A DNA stretch of 64,000 bases from Pseudomonadales bacterium (GCA_020062665.1 JAGUVW010000019.1:1-64000), one strand, 5' to 3'; positions 19,303-28,760 are shown, counted from the first letter of the stretch. Made by a program: numbers and translations. The notes: generated by a model not told the origin, from the letters alone.

Positions 19303-19590
19303 CTACTCTCCTTTCAGGGTTTCGACGATCAGCTGTAGTCCCGAGATCGTTATTATCGGTTTCCGAGGGGGGCCAATGCTCAGCATTTCATAGCCAGGGG
19401 CAGAAGGTATGGAACGAATCATCAACAGTCCCGACTCAGGCGGACAATGTTTATATAGGTAGTCCACTACTGTTGCGGCAACGGAATCCTTGATGCCAGA
19501 AACAAAAATATTCGGGCGTGGCTCGATAAACCAAAGTTTCATGCGGCCACGCACAGCCGGTGGTAGATCGTTAGCGACGACGACGAGCAT
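19303..19590 (-). CDS. cas2: CRISPR-associated endonuclease Cas2, type I-E
   Basis: A 95-aa subunit of the Cas1-Cas2 spacer integrase. It starts MLVVVANDLPPAVRGRMKLW and contains EPRPNIFVSGIKDSVA, the pattern of the I-E (Cas2e) branch. An open frame extends 10 codons upstream, but ATG 19590 matches the family start. The first 20 bp overlap the end of cas1, typical of translationally coupled adaptation genes. The stop is TAG at 19303-19305, 47 nt from the first repeat. Cas2 is structural in I-E integrases: its dimer bridges two Cas1 dimers. Confidence 0.96.
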   Translation of the reverse strand: MLVVVANDLPPAVRGRMKLWFIEPRPNIFVSGIKDSVAATVVDYLYKHCPPESGLLMIRSIPSAPGYEMLSIGPPRKPIITISGLQLIVETLKGE

Positions 19591-20443
19591 TAACGGTCCC
19601 CAACACATCCGAAATATCATTCGCCAGTTTTGAAAGCAGATCCATTTCTATGACTCGCTGGCGGAATGCTGCCGAGACCTTATATTTGTCATAACGTCCA
19701 GCCATATCTCGCGTTAGTGAAAATGCCAGATCGATACACAGATGCTCCTTGTAAAGATCCGCGAGGTCATAGACGAACGGCAACGGGCTGCCCGAATGGA
19801 TAAACCCAATGTGCGGTGAATACCCCATACTGTGCACCGCTGAGCAGAGAATGCCGTACAGCGCAGCATTAGCAGCCGTCAGCACCTGATTGGTAATGTC
19901 GCTGAATTCGAATTTTCCAGGCGTGAAGTTGCGCCCCTTCCAGCCAACCTGATATTCCTGGGCCTTCTGCTGGTAAAGACTGCGCACACGATGCCCTTCC
20001 ATGCCCATCATTTCCTGCAGGCTTTTATCTGCAAGCCCCGCATCAGGAAAACGACGAGCGAACATACGCCGTGCCACCTCCAGTGACTTTTCAGCATTGG
20101 CCGACAACTCTATCTGCTTTTTAAGATTGCGCGTATCAGCCGTAGGCAGAAATCCAGCCGCATAGAACAGCAAAGAATCTTCGCCAACCCAACACACGGC
20201 GCAGTTGGCTGCAACCGCTGTCTTGATAGCATCGTGGGTTACTGTGGTACCAGGGCCTAGCAACAACGTATTCAATGTCGCCACCGGTAATGGCACCACG
20301 TTGTTTTCAGAATCGATCCACTTGATGCTGCTGTCATCGATCTCCATCCTCCCCCTCTCCAAATATAGGAAAGGATACTTGTCTTTAACTTGAGGTAGCG
20401 ATTCTCGCGTAACCTTGACAAAAAGACGCTTTCCAGCAGCCAT
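19571..20443 (-). CDS. cas1: CRISPR-associated integrase Cas1, type I-E
   Basis: A 290-aa metal-dependent DNA integrase that inserts spacers at the leader end. The expected catalytic residues are present: Glu in GMEGHRVRSLY, His in GFIHSGSPLPFVYD and Asp in the same segment (FVYDLADLYK). ATG 20443 is preferred because AGGGAG lies 8 nt upstream. An in-frame ATG at 20461 would overlap cas5e by 13 bp and lacks a ribosome site. The C-terminus VNARRRR overlaps the start of cas2. The protein looks intact, consistent with a long uniform array. Confidence 0.96.
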   Translation of the reverse strand: MAAGKRLFVKVTRESLPQVKDKYPFLYLERGRMEIDDSSIKWIDSENNVVPLPVATLNTLLLGPGTTVTHDAIKTAVAANCAVCWVGEDSLLFYAAGFLPTADTRNLKKQIELSANAEKSLEVARRMFARRFPDAGLADKSLQEMMGMEGHRVRSLYQQKAQEYQVGWKGRNFTPGKFEFSDITNQVLTAANAALYGILCSAVHSMGYSPHIGFIHSGSPLPFVYDLADLYKEHLCIDLAFSLTRDMAGRYDKYKVSAAFRQRVIEMDLLSKLANDISDVLGTVNARRRR

Positions 20444-20448
20444 TCGGT

Positions 20449-21162
20449 TTACTCCCTGCATCGTTGTACCGTCACCCGGCGATCCCGATATTTTTTATGC
20501 TCGCCGAACTGCAATGGCACATCATTGAGTATCAGTACCTCTCCATCATGTTCGCCCTGCAAAATCCTCAGGGCGAATGCACGACCTTTATCACTCGCTA
20601 ATCCCTCACCCATATGCAACGCCTGCTGTGAAGTATCGAACGCGCCTTGGAATATGAATTCGGTTGGCACGCAGTTCTTGCGCCCCAAATACAAATCCCA
20701 AACAGGGTTGGTCAGTGCATCAGCCAGCGATTCTACCTCCGCTGCAGGCACCTGCAAGGCAACGGCATAGGCCATGTCTTGCAAATAGTAGCGATACGTC
20801 ATTTTGGTACCAGCACCATTGGGCTTCCCTCCATCACTCTTTTTGGGTATTAGCAAGTTCTGCCATGGGTCTCGATCGCCATAGCCGCTACCGACCATCT
20901 GGAAATCACGCAGCAATGGCTCGCGCTGCAAAGATTTTTCCAGCTTATCCATAGGCACATAACCAATAACCTGCATATCCAGTTCAGCGCGGTTTGCTAG
21001 CCATTCTCGCTGCTCACCACCGGCACCACGCGCACAGCACAGCAGACCAAGCACTCCCGATTTCGTGGGAAAATCGAGACTGTCGCGCCGACCAAACCGG
21101 GAGTCATGCCCCCAAGACTGAAGCGGCGCTTCCAGCCATAACAACAAATAGGGATCGCTCAT
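20449..21162 (-). CDS. cas5e: Cascade subunit Cas5e (CasD)
   Basis: A 237-aa RAMP-fold protein that caps the 5' handle of the crRNA in Cascade. Family features are LLWLEAPLQSWG at the N-terminus, FPTKSGVLGLL (the Cas5 glycine loop) and DLYLGRKNCVPTEFIF. It starts 8 nt after the cas7e stop, with GAGGTGATTC as ribosome site overlapping that stop, and ends 5 nt before the preferred cas1 start. Length is normal. Confidence 0.95.
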   Translation of the reverse strand: MSDPYLLLWLEAPLQSWGHDSRFGRRDSLDFPTKSGVLGLLCCARGAGGEQREWLANRAELDMQVIGYVPMDKLEKSLQREPLLRDFQMVGSGYGDRDPWQNLLIPKKSDGGKPNGAGTKMTYRYYLQDMAYAVALQVPAAEVESLADALTNPVWDLYLGRKNCVPTEFIFQGAFDTSQQALHMGEGLASDKGRAFALRILQGEHDGEVLILNDVPLQFGEHKKYRDRRVTVQRCRE

Positions 21163-21170
21163 GAATCACC

Positions 21171-22295
21171 TCACAGCACATGGCTTTGCAGCTTGGCAAT
21201 CAGATCGTCGATGCTGAAATTCTCGTCTTCACCCCAGTTGTAACAACCCACCTGCCCGAACAGCGAGCCAGACAGCTTTTCCTTCTTATCCAGATAGGAT
21301 TTGAGTTCAGTGATGCTGGGTTGCAGGTATCCGTCACCCTGGCTTTTAACCGGCTTCTCAAAAGGAACCTGTAACCGCTGGCCTTTGCGTACCAGAACAC
21401 GGGCAAATTCCCAAGGGCTTGCTCCGGACTGCGTTGTTTGACGGGCATTCGGTACGGCGACGAATAATGCCTGTGTGAAGGCAGCAATCACCTTTTTCAA
21501 ATCAACTTCACACAAAGTCTGAACCAGCTGTCCGATATCAAGGCTGACATAGCGGTAGTATGTTGCTGAATTGAATTCCAGGCTTCCCATGTGGGCCGAT
21601 CCGAGAGCGGGAAAGTCGTCCAATGCCGTAAAGAATTCCACTTCGTTGCTGACCTTATGAGTTGAAATAGCATGTGCGAAAGATGCCGCCGCCTCGACAT
21701 TCATATCAGCGGCTTTTGCCACCATGCGTCCGAATAGCGCTATATCGACAGCATCTACAACCTGCTCCGGCTTACCAATAAGCTTTACGAGTTCGGCCAC
21801 TTGCTTTTTTTGGTCCTTGGCAGCAATCAAATCCGTTGCAGAAAATCCCTTTTCCTTAAAAGCCGTGGCAATAATCTCAACCTCTTTTGGGCTGAGAAAA
21901 AGCAGTGTGTCATTGTCTTCATCACCACTGGACACATTCTCATCCTCTTGCTCAGCTTTTTGGGTTTTACCCTTGCTTTTTTTATCTTCTTTAATGAATA
22001 TTTTCTCAATTGCCTGACCACACGCCTCCGCTTGCACATCAGAAGCTCCAAATTCCTTACATTTTTCCGCTATCAAACTACCAATAAGTTTGGTACGGGT
22101 TCCCATCTTCACATCAAGTTCTCGCATCGCCAATCTCACCTGACGCTTCCAGCACTGCGAACTGACCCGCGCACGGGTCACACCACCCACCACTGCCGTT
22201 TTAGGTGCCCCAACATCATCGCGGTTCAGGCACGTCACCGGGAAAGATTGCAGAATATGGAATTCGATTCGGGTGTTGGTATAAGCATTTTTCAT
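21171..22295 (-). CDS. cas7e: Cascade backbone subunit Cas7e (CasC)
   Basis: A 374-aa subunit present in several copies per Cascade, forming the filament along the crRNA spacer. It begins MKNAYTNTRIEFHILQSFPV and has VGGVTRARVSSQCWKRQVR, diagnostic of Cse4/CasC. A charged low-complexity loop (SKGKTQKAEQEDENVSSGDE) lies about residues 120-145. The open frame extends 42 codons upstream to 22421 into cas6e, but ATG 22295 has AAGGAAA upstream and fits the family. The cas6e gene ends 16 nt before this start. Confidence 0.96.
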   Translation of the reverse strand: MKNAYTNTRIEFHILQSFPVTCLNRDDVGAPKTAVVGGVTRARVSSQCWKRQVRLAMRELDVKMGTRTKLIGSLIAEKCKEFGASDVQAEACGQAIEKIFIKEDKKSKGKTQKAEQEDENVSSGDEDNDTLLFLSPKEVEIIATAFKEKGFSATDLIAAKDQKKQVAELVKLIGKPEQVVDAVDIALFGRMVAKAADMNVEAAASFAHAISTHKVSNEVEFFTALDDFPALGSAHMGSLEFNSATYYRYVSLDIGQLVQTLCEVDLKKVIAAFTQALFVAVPNARQTTQSGASPWEFARVLVRKGQRLQVPFEKPVKSQGDGYLQPSITELKSYLDKKEKLSGSLFGQVGCYNWGEDENFSIDDLIAKLQSHVL

Positions 22296-22311
22296 CTTCA
22301 ATTTCCTTTTA

Positions 22312-22956
22312 TTAAGAGAATGGGTTTTCGAGAACAGGGACGATCTGTAGCAGGCCACAGCCAAAGGCGCGACCACGGCCAACACCCTGCGCGAAACTGT
22401 TAAAAAACTGGGCGCGGTCACTGACTTTCAGCTGGCCTTGCAAATGGGCTTGTGCCAGTGTTACAGCGCGCTGGTGCTTATCTTTAAATTGTTGGACTTC
22501 CATCCGATCAACTTGCAAATGCTCAGTAGCAACATCAAAGCCCCAGCTCTGTTGCGCTCGTTCGCAGAACCATGCGGCAATTGCTTCGCGCCCCTTGACG
22601 GGAATCAGCTTGCCACTGGCACTATCTCGGCGGGTAGGATTGACCACTACTTTGAATCGATAGTGTCGATGACCTAAGAAGGCATCGGAAATCGGTTTAC
22701 TTTGCACCTGACCATACTGACCCTCAATGCTGTCTAAGGGCATGCGATCCGCCAGTAGCAGAATTTTCCTTTCGTTAAAATCTCCGCCCTGATCCGCGAA
22801 CAGAATGCCGCTGGGTTTGCTGGCCTGTTTCTCATCAGTGCTACGTACATCTTCATAGAGGCTGTAAACCACTCGATGCAATGAGTAGGGATCGGTGATT
22901 CGCAACGCTTTGACCGCCTTGCGGTCAAGGTGCAGTACACTCGCGATCATGTTCAT
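22312..22956 (-). CDS. cas6e: CRISPR repeat endoribonuclease Cas6e (CasE)
   Basis: A 214-aa nuclease that cuts each repeat stem and stays bound to the 3' hairpin. Family marks are DPYSLHRVVYSLY, with the likely catalytic His27, and the C-terminal glycine-rich loop GVGRGRAFGCGLL. The start overlaps the cse2 stop as ATGA (22953-22956); a second ATG sits two codons later. Its place between cse2 and cas7e differs from E. coli, where cas6e follows cas5e. Confidence 0.94.
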   Translation of the reverse strand: MNMIASVLHLDRKAVKALRITDPYSLHRVVYSLYEDVRSTDEKQASKPSGILFADQGGDFNERKILLLADRMPLDSIEGQYGQVQSKPISDAFLGHRHYRFKVVVNPTRRDSASGKLIPVKGREAIAAWFCERAQQSWGFDVATEHLQVDRMEVQQFKDKHQRAVTLAQAHLQGQLKVSDRAQFFNSFAQGVGRGRAFGCGLLQIVPVLENPFS

Positions 22957-23510
22957 ATGCCATCCTCCGTCGCAGCCTCTGCCAACGGCTGGCCGTAGAA
23001 CTCCTGTGCCCACTGCGCCTTGATCTGCTGACTATTGTAGGAAAAGCGATTTAATTGCTTGAGCAAACGGATGTAATCCAACGGCTGCCCAACCTTGCTG
23101 TCAATCAGCGAAAACAGCGGACGCAGAATGCGACACAGCTCTGGCAAGTCATCACACGCCAACACACGGCGCAACCGGGCTTTGGCTTGATCACTCTCAC
23201 GATCATTTTCATAGCAGGCCAAAAGCGCCCGCCCCAGACTCAAGCTGCCATTACGCTCGACTTTGGCTTTTGCAAGGGCCGCCGCCACAGTGACGAAGGG
23301 CAATCGCTGCCACTCCTTCTCCAGATCGATGCCATAGCTGGCAAGCAATTCCCAACTCTGGTACTCCGTGGCTGGGTTGTCTGCGCGGCGCAATCGCGCT
23401 GCCAATCCCTTGTTCTGCAGACACTGCTGAATGACGCCACTGACAAAGCGTTCTGCTCGATCAGGCGCGGCCTTGTCTGCGGACGGTTCCTGGATTTGTA
23501 TCGGTTCCAT
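22953..23510 (-). CDS. cse2: Cascade small subunit Cse2 (Cas11e, CasB)
   Basis: A 185-aa all-helical small subunit; two copies line the Cascade belly and stabilise the R-loop. Family features are ALLACYENDRESDQAKARLR, the LRRVLACDDLPELCRILRPL segment, LDYIRLLKQLNRF and WAQEFYG near the C-terminus. It lies 3 nt after cas8e and overlaps cas6e by 4 bp, so the effector genes are tightly coupled. Confidence 0.93.
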   Translation of the reverse strand: MEPIQIQEPSADKAAPDRAERFVSGVIQQCLQNKGLAARLRRADNPATEYQSWELLASYGIDLEKEWQRLPFVTVAAALAKAKVERNGSLSLGRALLACYENDRESDQAKARLRRVLACDDLPELCRILRPLFSLIDSKVGQPLDYIRLLKQLNRFSYNSQQIKAQWAQEFYGQPLAEAATEDGI

Positions 23511-23513
23511 CGA

Positions 23514-24992
23514 CTATGCCTCTTGTTTGAGATATTTACTGTTATTCGGACGATTCTTGGCCCAGGCGTCGAGCTGCCGCGCGGTATCCTTGGGGCAAAA
23601 CCGGTCATAGGATTGCTGGACGTAGCCGGCAAACTTCTTGCGAAGTTGTTGACGTTCGGTTTGTTCCTGCTCTTCAGAACCACAGTTATCAACCAGATCC
23701 TGAAAATTACGTTCACACAGCTGCCAGAAAAGATGGGTTGCCTGCGCAGCCTGTTTGCCACCATCCACCTTTTGCTCCTTGAAGAAGCCCATGACACGGC
23801 CATACAAGCCTTTGGCAAGTTCATCCAGTGCCGACATTTCGCTCTTGAGTTGGGCAAACCAGTTCTGACCAAGCATATCGCTGTGCAACCAGATCAGGGA
23901 TTCAACGAAATCGTCACTACCCTTAGTATACTGTTCACCAGCTTGGCTGGTCACACGTAATCCACCTGACCAAATAGCAAAAACTGAGGTTGCATCTCGA
24001 ACACGGCTCAGCCCCACGTCGATCTGCCAGCATTGAAATCTTTCGCGTTTGCCTTGTTCCAGAAAGCCGAGCAACGAGGTGAGCTCGCGCCATGGACGCT
24101 TTTCAGGATCAACCCATAGGGCCTTTGGATCTTTGCTGGAATAATTAATTGCAGCTGACGGATCAGTGATACCTTCCTTGTAATTACCATGTGCTAATCC
24201 TTCGGAACAATGCAAACCATCATCCATCAAAAGACAGAATCGACACAGCGGTATCAGACGACCAAGCAATGTCTGTTTAAGATTCCGGGCTGTATCGCAG
24301 TCCTCTCCCGCAGGCATTTTTTCCCAAGGTGGTGTGCCGACTCCCAATGGATACATCTTTTTCTCGTCGATCTGTCTTAAAGTGAACAGGTTAAGCCAGA
24401 TAGTTTGTTGAATGTTGGCTCCTAACAAAAAGCTGTGCAGCAACCCCCTACTTGCGACTGCTGGCCCAGGCTTGCTGGATTTGCTCTTCCCTTGATAGTC
24501 TTTTGTCAAAGTAATGCTGTTGTCAGTCTTTTTTCCTGACAACGCAAATGCCATTTGGGTAATCAGTGACAACGCTTTTTCTGCATCGTCAAGCGTACGC
24601 TCCACCTGAATTTGGTTGAGCACGGTGGTATTCCCAGTAGAAACTTCTGATATTACCGTCCCATAACTTTTCAGCGCTGCCGCAGAGACAGCAGGCATCT
24701 GCAGAAATGGCCGTTCACCGTACAGATAGAAACGCTCATGCCAGCGCTCCAGATAGTCAACACAGCGTCGGGACAATCCATCAGCACCCAATGCTTTCCA
24801 GGCTTGCTCGTCAGCAGGTGTTTCTGCCGCTTGCGCAATTGCCAGCAACAACTTCATGACTGCAATTTTTTGTACCGGATTTCCACCCAGGCTGCGATAT
24901 TCCGGATTGGAGAATATCTGCTTCAAGCTGACACGGCCGGCATCAGCGACCGGAATCCAGGGCTCATCCACCAGATTAAATCGATTATTCAT
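23514..24992 (-). CDS. cas8e: Cascade large subunit Cas8e (Cse1, CasA)
   Basis: A 492-aa large subunit that reads the PAM and recruits Cas3. The N-terminus MNNRFNLVDEPWIPVADAGR and the ERPFLQMP segment are typical of CasA/Cse1. Length agrees with the family (about 500 aa). ATG 24992 lies 5 nt after the cas3 stop, with AAGGGG in the cas3 tail as ribosome site. Because Cas8e sets PAM specificity, it would be expected to accept the pyrimidine-ending PAM suggested by the array. Confidence 0.95.
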   Translation of the reverse strand: MNNRFNLVDEPWIPVADAGRVSLKQIFSNPEYRSLGGNPVQKIAVMKLLLAIAQAAETPADEQAWKALGADGLSRRCVDYLERWHERFYLYGERPFLQMPAVSAAALKSYGTVISEVSTGNTTVLNQIQVERTLDDAEKALSLITQMAFALSGKKTDNSITLTKDYQGKSKSSKPGPAVASRGLLHSFLLGANIQQTIWLNLFTLRQIDEKKMYPLGVGTPPWEKMPAGEDCDTARNLKQTLLGRLIPLCRFCLLMDDGLHCSEGLAHGNYKEGITDPSAAINYSSKDPKALWVDPEKRPWRELTSLLGFLEQGKRERFQCWQIDVGLSRVRDATSVFAIWSGGLRVTSQAGEQYTKGSDDFVESLIWLHSDMLGQNWFAQLKSEMSALDELAKGLYGRVMGFFKEQKVDGGKQAAQATHLFWQLCERNFQDLVDNCGSEEQEQTERQQLRKKFAGYVQQSYDRFCPKDTARQLDAWAKNRPNNSKYLKQEA

Positions 24993-24997
24993 ACGTT

Positions 24998-27595
24998 CTA
25001 TTTCCCCTTAATCACCCTAAATCCCAGATCATCGCGATAGTCGAAATCGTACTTTTCGTGAATCCGCGCACCCTGTACACCTTGTAACTGGCCGGTCTCA
25101 TCTACCAGCACCACCCGCAGAACTGCTTCATCCTGTTCGGGATTTCCAAGATAGAAGCAGTTCTGAAAGCCAAGCTTCGTCAACGTATCGATCGACAACT
25201 TTTCCGGCGCATCCTTCGCGTGCACCATCACGATCTGCCGCATCAGCTTGGCCGTTAGCTCGCGCCAATGGCGCTTGCCTAATTTGTGCTGCGACCAGGG
25301 CAACATAACCTGCTCACCATTCAGCAAAGTTAACCGGGTTGCTTCCTGATCTTTAATTTGAGAAACACCACGAAGCAGCAGAACCTCATGGCTGTCCAGT
25401 TCGCTATAGCGCGTCTGCGCCTTGCTCTCAGGTAATGTGTTACCGGAAATCGCCAAAGTGACTCGTGCCAACTGCTTCAGCGCTGTACGACCTATGCGTC
25501 TGGGTGTGCCATTGTCCAGTTCGTGCAACCAGCGCGACATAGGCCCTTCTTCTTCGCGCTTGGAATAGGTTTGCTCAATCAGGTTACGAATGTCTTGTGG
25601 CAAGCAAATGGTAGTCTGCTCACGCCAGGTGATCAGGCTACGGCAAAGCACATAAGGGCTATAAACGAAGGCACTTGCGCCAAATGCTGAGGGTGGGGCG
25701 GCGATTGCCCGATCCAGATCCGGAGCCAAAAACCAAGCTTCACAAACGGCCGCTGGCGCCCGAGGTGTTTCCGCATGTCGCCACAACCGCCCCAGGCGCT
25801 GAAGCAACATGTCCGTCGGAGCAAAGCGGCTAACCAGAAAGTCCGCATCGATATCCAGCGACTGTTCCAACACTTGGGTGCCGACCAGAATTCGGCCCTG
25901 CCTGGAACGCTCAGACCATCCACGCTTGCCAAACAGGTTGACCCAGCGATCCTCGATTTGCTGACGGTCATCGGCGGTAAACCGCGAATGCAACAGACCA
26001 CAGGCCACACCGAGTTCTGAAGCCCTGGCCGCCAAATCAAGGTATCGCTGCTGGGCTTCGACCACCGTATTTTCAATCCACAGAACCTGCTGGCCCAACA
26101 AGGCGCGGTCAAGCGATTCCTGAATAGCCCGATCTTCCTCTCCCAGCAAGCACACCGAAACAGTCTGACTGCCAGCAATCGGCACAGGCAGTTCGGAGAC
26201 AGGCCGTTGCCGAGGCATTGCGGTAATAAGGGGGTAAGCATCGCTATCCAGGCCACGCCCTATCAATTGCTGGCGACGATCCCGATTCAGCGTTGCACTA
26301 AGGATAATGACTGTGCAGTGAAGCCCCCGCAGAAGCTCCACCAATGCATCAAGCAACGTGCCGGTATAAGCGTCGTAGGTATGCACTTCATCCAGAATCA
26401 CAACTTTGCCGGCCAGACCAAACGCTCTGACAAAGCCGTGCTTTACGTTCATTGCTGCCATCAATGCCTGATCGACTGTGCCCACCGCAAATGGTGCAAG
26501 CAAGCCTCTTTTTGCGTGATTAAACCAAGCCCCACCAGGACGACCGTCTTCTCCCATTTCAGTATTCAACAGCCAAGCATTACTATGCAGCAGCAATGAT
26601 CGGTGAGAGCAATCCTGAGCAAGAATTGCCGCGAGAAACTCATTAAAGCGCTCATAAATCTTGTTTGATGTAAGCTGGGTCGGGAGCGCGAAATAGATGC
26701 CACTGGCCTGGCCACAACACAGCATTTGATACGCTGCGTAAAGTGCAGCCTCCGTTTTCCCCACCCCCATCGGCGCTTCCAGCACATACACACCTGGACT
26801 CGTTACAACATCAATCAGCTGCTGCTGGGACGGTCTGGCTGAAAATCCAAAAACTCGCTCAAATGACAGCCCAGCTCGATAAGTCGGCAGGATAAACCCA
26901 GCGTCATCAAGCGCCTCTGCGATAGCGCCTTGCCAAGGAGCCGCCGGATCTTCAAAAAACTGGCCGGAGCCGATCCAATCTGAGACAGAAGTAAGACCTG
27001 CCAACAGGCGTACCTGCGGTATCGACGCGACCTGAGGCCAATCGCAACTGAGCCAATTTTTAAGAGCATTCACTAGCATCTCACGCTGCTTCTGCCAGTG
27101 CTCCCCACCAAAATTTTCATCATTGGCCCGACTACCCGCAACGGGCGGCGAAAAACCATGGTGCTGCCCAAGAATCTCGGGCACGAACTCCGGGGCGGCC
27201 ATTGCCGTGGCTGCAACCTGACTGACCCCCGCATGACCACCCCATTGCTTTTCAAGTTCCGGATTTATACCCCTTAGTTCTGGCCTTGCGTTCCAGGATT
27301 GATAACTTTCTGTCCCCCGCAGAATTTTTTCCTGAAACGTCGGGCTTACCTTACCAATATCGTGGCACGCAGCTGCAAGCTCAGACCCTTTCGGAATCAA
27401 TCCATCCACGACATCACGCGGCATCCTGGCAAGGATTTCTCGAGCAACTTCTCCCACAATTTGGCAATGGTTGAATACCGAACGCCCTGGCAGCTTTCTA
27501 CCTTCTGGTGATAAAAACGTTTTCGCGAGACACTCCTCAAAGGGTATTGCCTCGCTGCTCTGCTTCCCGTCTTTTTTGGGACGTGTTCGCAGCAT
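24998..27595 (-). CDS. cas3: CRISPR-associated nuclease-helicase Cas3
   Basis: An 865-aa effector that nicks and degrades DNA marked by Cascade. The N-terminal HD nuclease domain shows NHCQIVG and ACHDIGK. The helicase has Walker A EAPMGVGKTEAALY (about residue 275), the DEVH box VVILDEVHTYDAY (about residue 400), SATL, and the C-terminal helicase motifs VGTQVLEQSLDID and QRLGRLWRH. The frame extends 8 codons further to a TTG, but ATG 27595 has AGGAGG 4 nt upstream. First gene of the cas operon; a divergent WYL regulator lies on its far side. Confidence 0.97.
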   Translation of the reverse strand: MLRTRPKKDGKQSSEAIPFEECLAKTFLSPEGRKLPGRSVFNHCQIVGEVAREILARMPRDVVDGLIPKGSELAAACHDIGKVSPTFQEKILRGTESYQSWNARPELRGINPELEKQWGGHAGVSQVAATAMAAPEFVPEILGQHHGFSPPVAGSRANDENFGGEHWQKQREMLVNALKNWLSCDWPQVASIPQVRLLAGLTSVSDWIGSGQFFEDPAAPWQGAIAEALDDAGFILPTYRAGLSFERVFGFSARPSQQQLIDVVTSPGVYVLEAPMGVGKTEAALYAAYQMLCCGQASGIYFALPTQLTSNKIYERFNEFLAAILAQDCSHRSLLLHSNAWLLNTEMGEDGRPGGAWFNHAKRGLLAPFAVGTVDQALMAAMNVKHGFVRAFGLAGKVVILDEVHTYDAYTGTLLDALVELLRGLHCTVIILSATLNRDRRQQLIGRGLDSDAYPLITAMPRQRPVSELPVPIAGSQTVSVCLLGEEDRAIQESLDRALLGQQVLWIENTVVEAQQRYLDLAARASELGVACGLLHSRFTADDRQQIEDRWVNLFGKRGWSERSRQGRILVGTQVLEQSLDIDADFLVSRFAPTDMLLQRLGRLWRHAETPRAPAAVCEAWFLAPDLDRAIAAPPSAFGASAFVYSPYVLCRSLITWREQTTICLPQDIRNLIEQTYSKREEEGPMSRWLHELDNGTPRRIGRTALKQLARVTLAISGNTLPESKAQTRYSELDSHEVLLLRGVSQIKDQEATRLTLLNGEQVMLPWSQHKLGKRHWRELTAKLMRQIVMVHAKDAPEKLSIDTLTKLGFQNCFYLGNPEQDEAVLRVVLVDETGQLQGVQGARIHEKYDFDYRDDLGFRVIKGK

Positions 27596-27791
27596 AAAGC
27601 CTCCTATATTATCGGCCAACGCATTGGGCTAGCCGGCACATTGCTCTAACTCAGGAAGAGCCAAATGAAAATATACTTACGCGATGACACGAAAGTTCGA
27701 ATGCAGGCATCGACGATGTTATGTACTTCCTTTGTTTGCGTCCACGCTGTATAAACCCACATGTCAACTTTTCACACAGGAGCCCAGCGCC
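27596..27791. promoter_or_regulatory. divergent control region between cas3 and the WYL gene
   Basis: The 196 bp between the two divergent starts must hold the control sites for both. Rightward, TATAAA (27750-27755) is a fair -10 box, 37 nt before the GTG, with no good -35. A slightly bulged inverted repeat TCGAATGC / GCATCGA (27697-27713) and an overlapping CATCGACGATG (27708-27718) are candidate operator sequences. No convincing leftward promoter was found. Confidence 0.4.
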
Positions 27792-28646
27792 GTGGACCGA
27801 TCCCGTATTAGCCATGACCTGTTTTTACGTTTTCGCCTGATCGAGATCATCGCCTTCTGGGAAGGTCGCCTCACCACCAATCATCTGAACCATGCATTTG
27901 GTATCAGCCGGCAACAGTCGTCTTCGATCATCAATAAATACATGAAACTGGCACCGGACAATCTGGTGTACTCGCCCTCGAACAAGGGTTACAGCGCTGC
28001 TGATTCTTTTGTGCCGCACTTCAGCCAGGGAAATTCCGACGAGTATCTCGAACTGATCGGCTCACAGAACGCAACCAATTCGATGTTCAGCACACTGGGA
28101 TTGAAGCCGGCTAACTGCGAAGTGCTCCATCCCGCAACACGCAGTCTTGATCCTGCCGTGGTGAGGGCAATCGTGCAAGCCTGTCAGGACAATATGCGGC
28201 TCGAGGTCAACTATGTTTCGCTCGCCAACCCAAGCAAGGATCAGCGGATTATCGTGCCGCACACGCTGGTGCATAACGGCGCACGCTGGCATGTCCGCGC
28301 CTGGTGTGAAAAGAACAGTGAGTTTCGGGATTTTGTGCTGAGCCGCTTTCTGGGCACACCCGAACCGGTCACGCCATCGGACATCACGAGTCAGCAGGAC
28401 ACCGCCTGGAATTGCTGGGTGGACATCATCATTCGTCCCGATCCACGCTTGCGCAAGGAGCAGCGGCAGATCGTGGAGCGGGAATACGGCATGACCAAGG
28501 GCGTGCTCAAGGTCACCACACGGGGCGCGCTGGTGCAGTACTATCTGGATCTGATGCAGATCGATACCAAGGTGCTCAAGGTAAACCCGAACTCACAGCA
28601 AATCATCGTCGAGAATTTTGAGTCGCTGCAACGCTGGCTTTTCTGA
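27792..28646 (+). CDS. WYL-domain transcriptional regulator, BrxR/CapW-like
   Basis: A 284-aa protein with an N-terminal winged helix (residues 1-95, with LFLRFRLIEIIAFWEGRLTT and FGISRQQSSSIINKYMK). A WYL domain follows (about 125-200, RLEVNYVSLANP and GARWHVRAWCE, with the core triad read as WHV) and then a C-terminal extension domain. This layout is that of BrxR/CapW repressors, which sit next to phage-defence operons and are thought to respond to a nucleic-acid or nucleotide ligand. GTG 27792 is chosen because AGGAG lies 9 nt upstream; the frame is open back to an ATG at 27684 with no ribosome site. Divergent from cas3, so the cas operon is its likely target (inference). Confidence 0.85.
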   Translation: MDRSRISHDLFLRFRLIEIIAFWEGRLTTNHLNHAFGISRQQSSSIINKYMKLAPDNLVYSPSNKGYSAADSFVPHFSQGNSDEYLELIGSQNATNSMFSTLGLKPANCEVLHPATRSLDPAVVRAIVQACQDNMRLEVNYVSLANPSKDQRIIVPHTLVHNGARWHVRAWCEKNSEFRDFVLSRFLGTPEPVTPSDITSQQDTAWNCWVDIIIRPDPRLRKEQRQIVEREYGMTKGVLKVTTRGALVQYYLDLMQIDTKVLKVNPNSQQIIVENFESLQRWLF

Positions 28647-28760
28647 TCCCTCAAGTCGGTGAGTGCTGCGATTGAACTTTTTGCCCAAACCCATCGAATT
28701 CGACGGGTTAAGAACTGCATGCTCAGCCCCTCCCGCCCCCAACTCTTTTCCAGTATTAAG

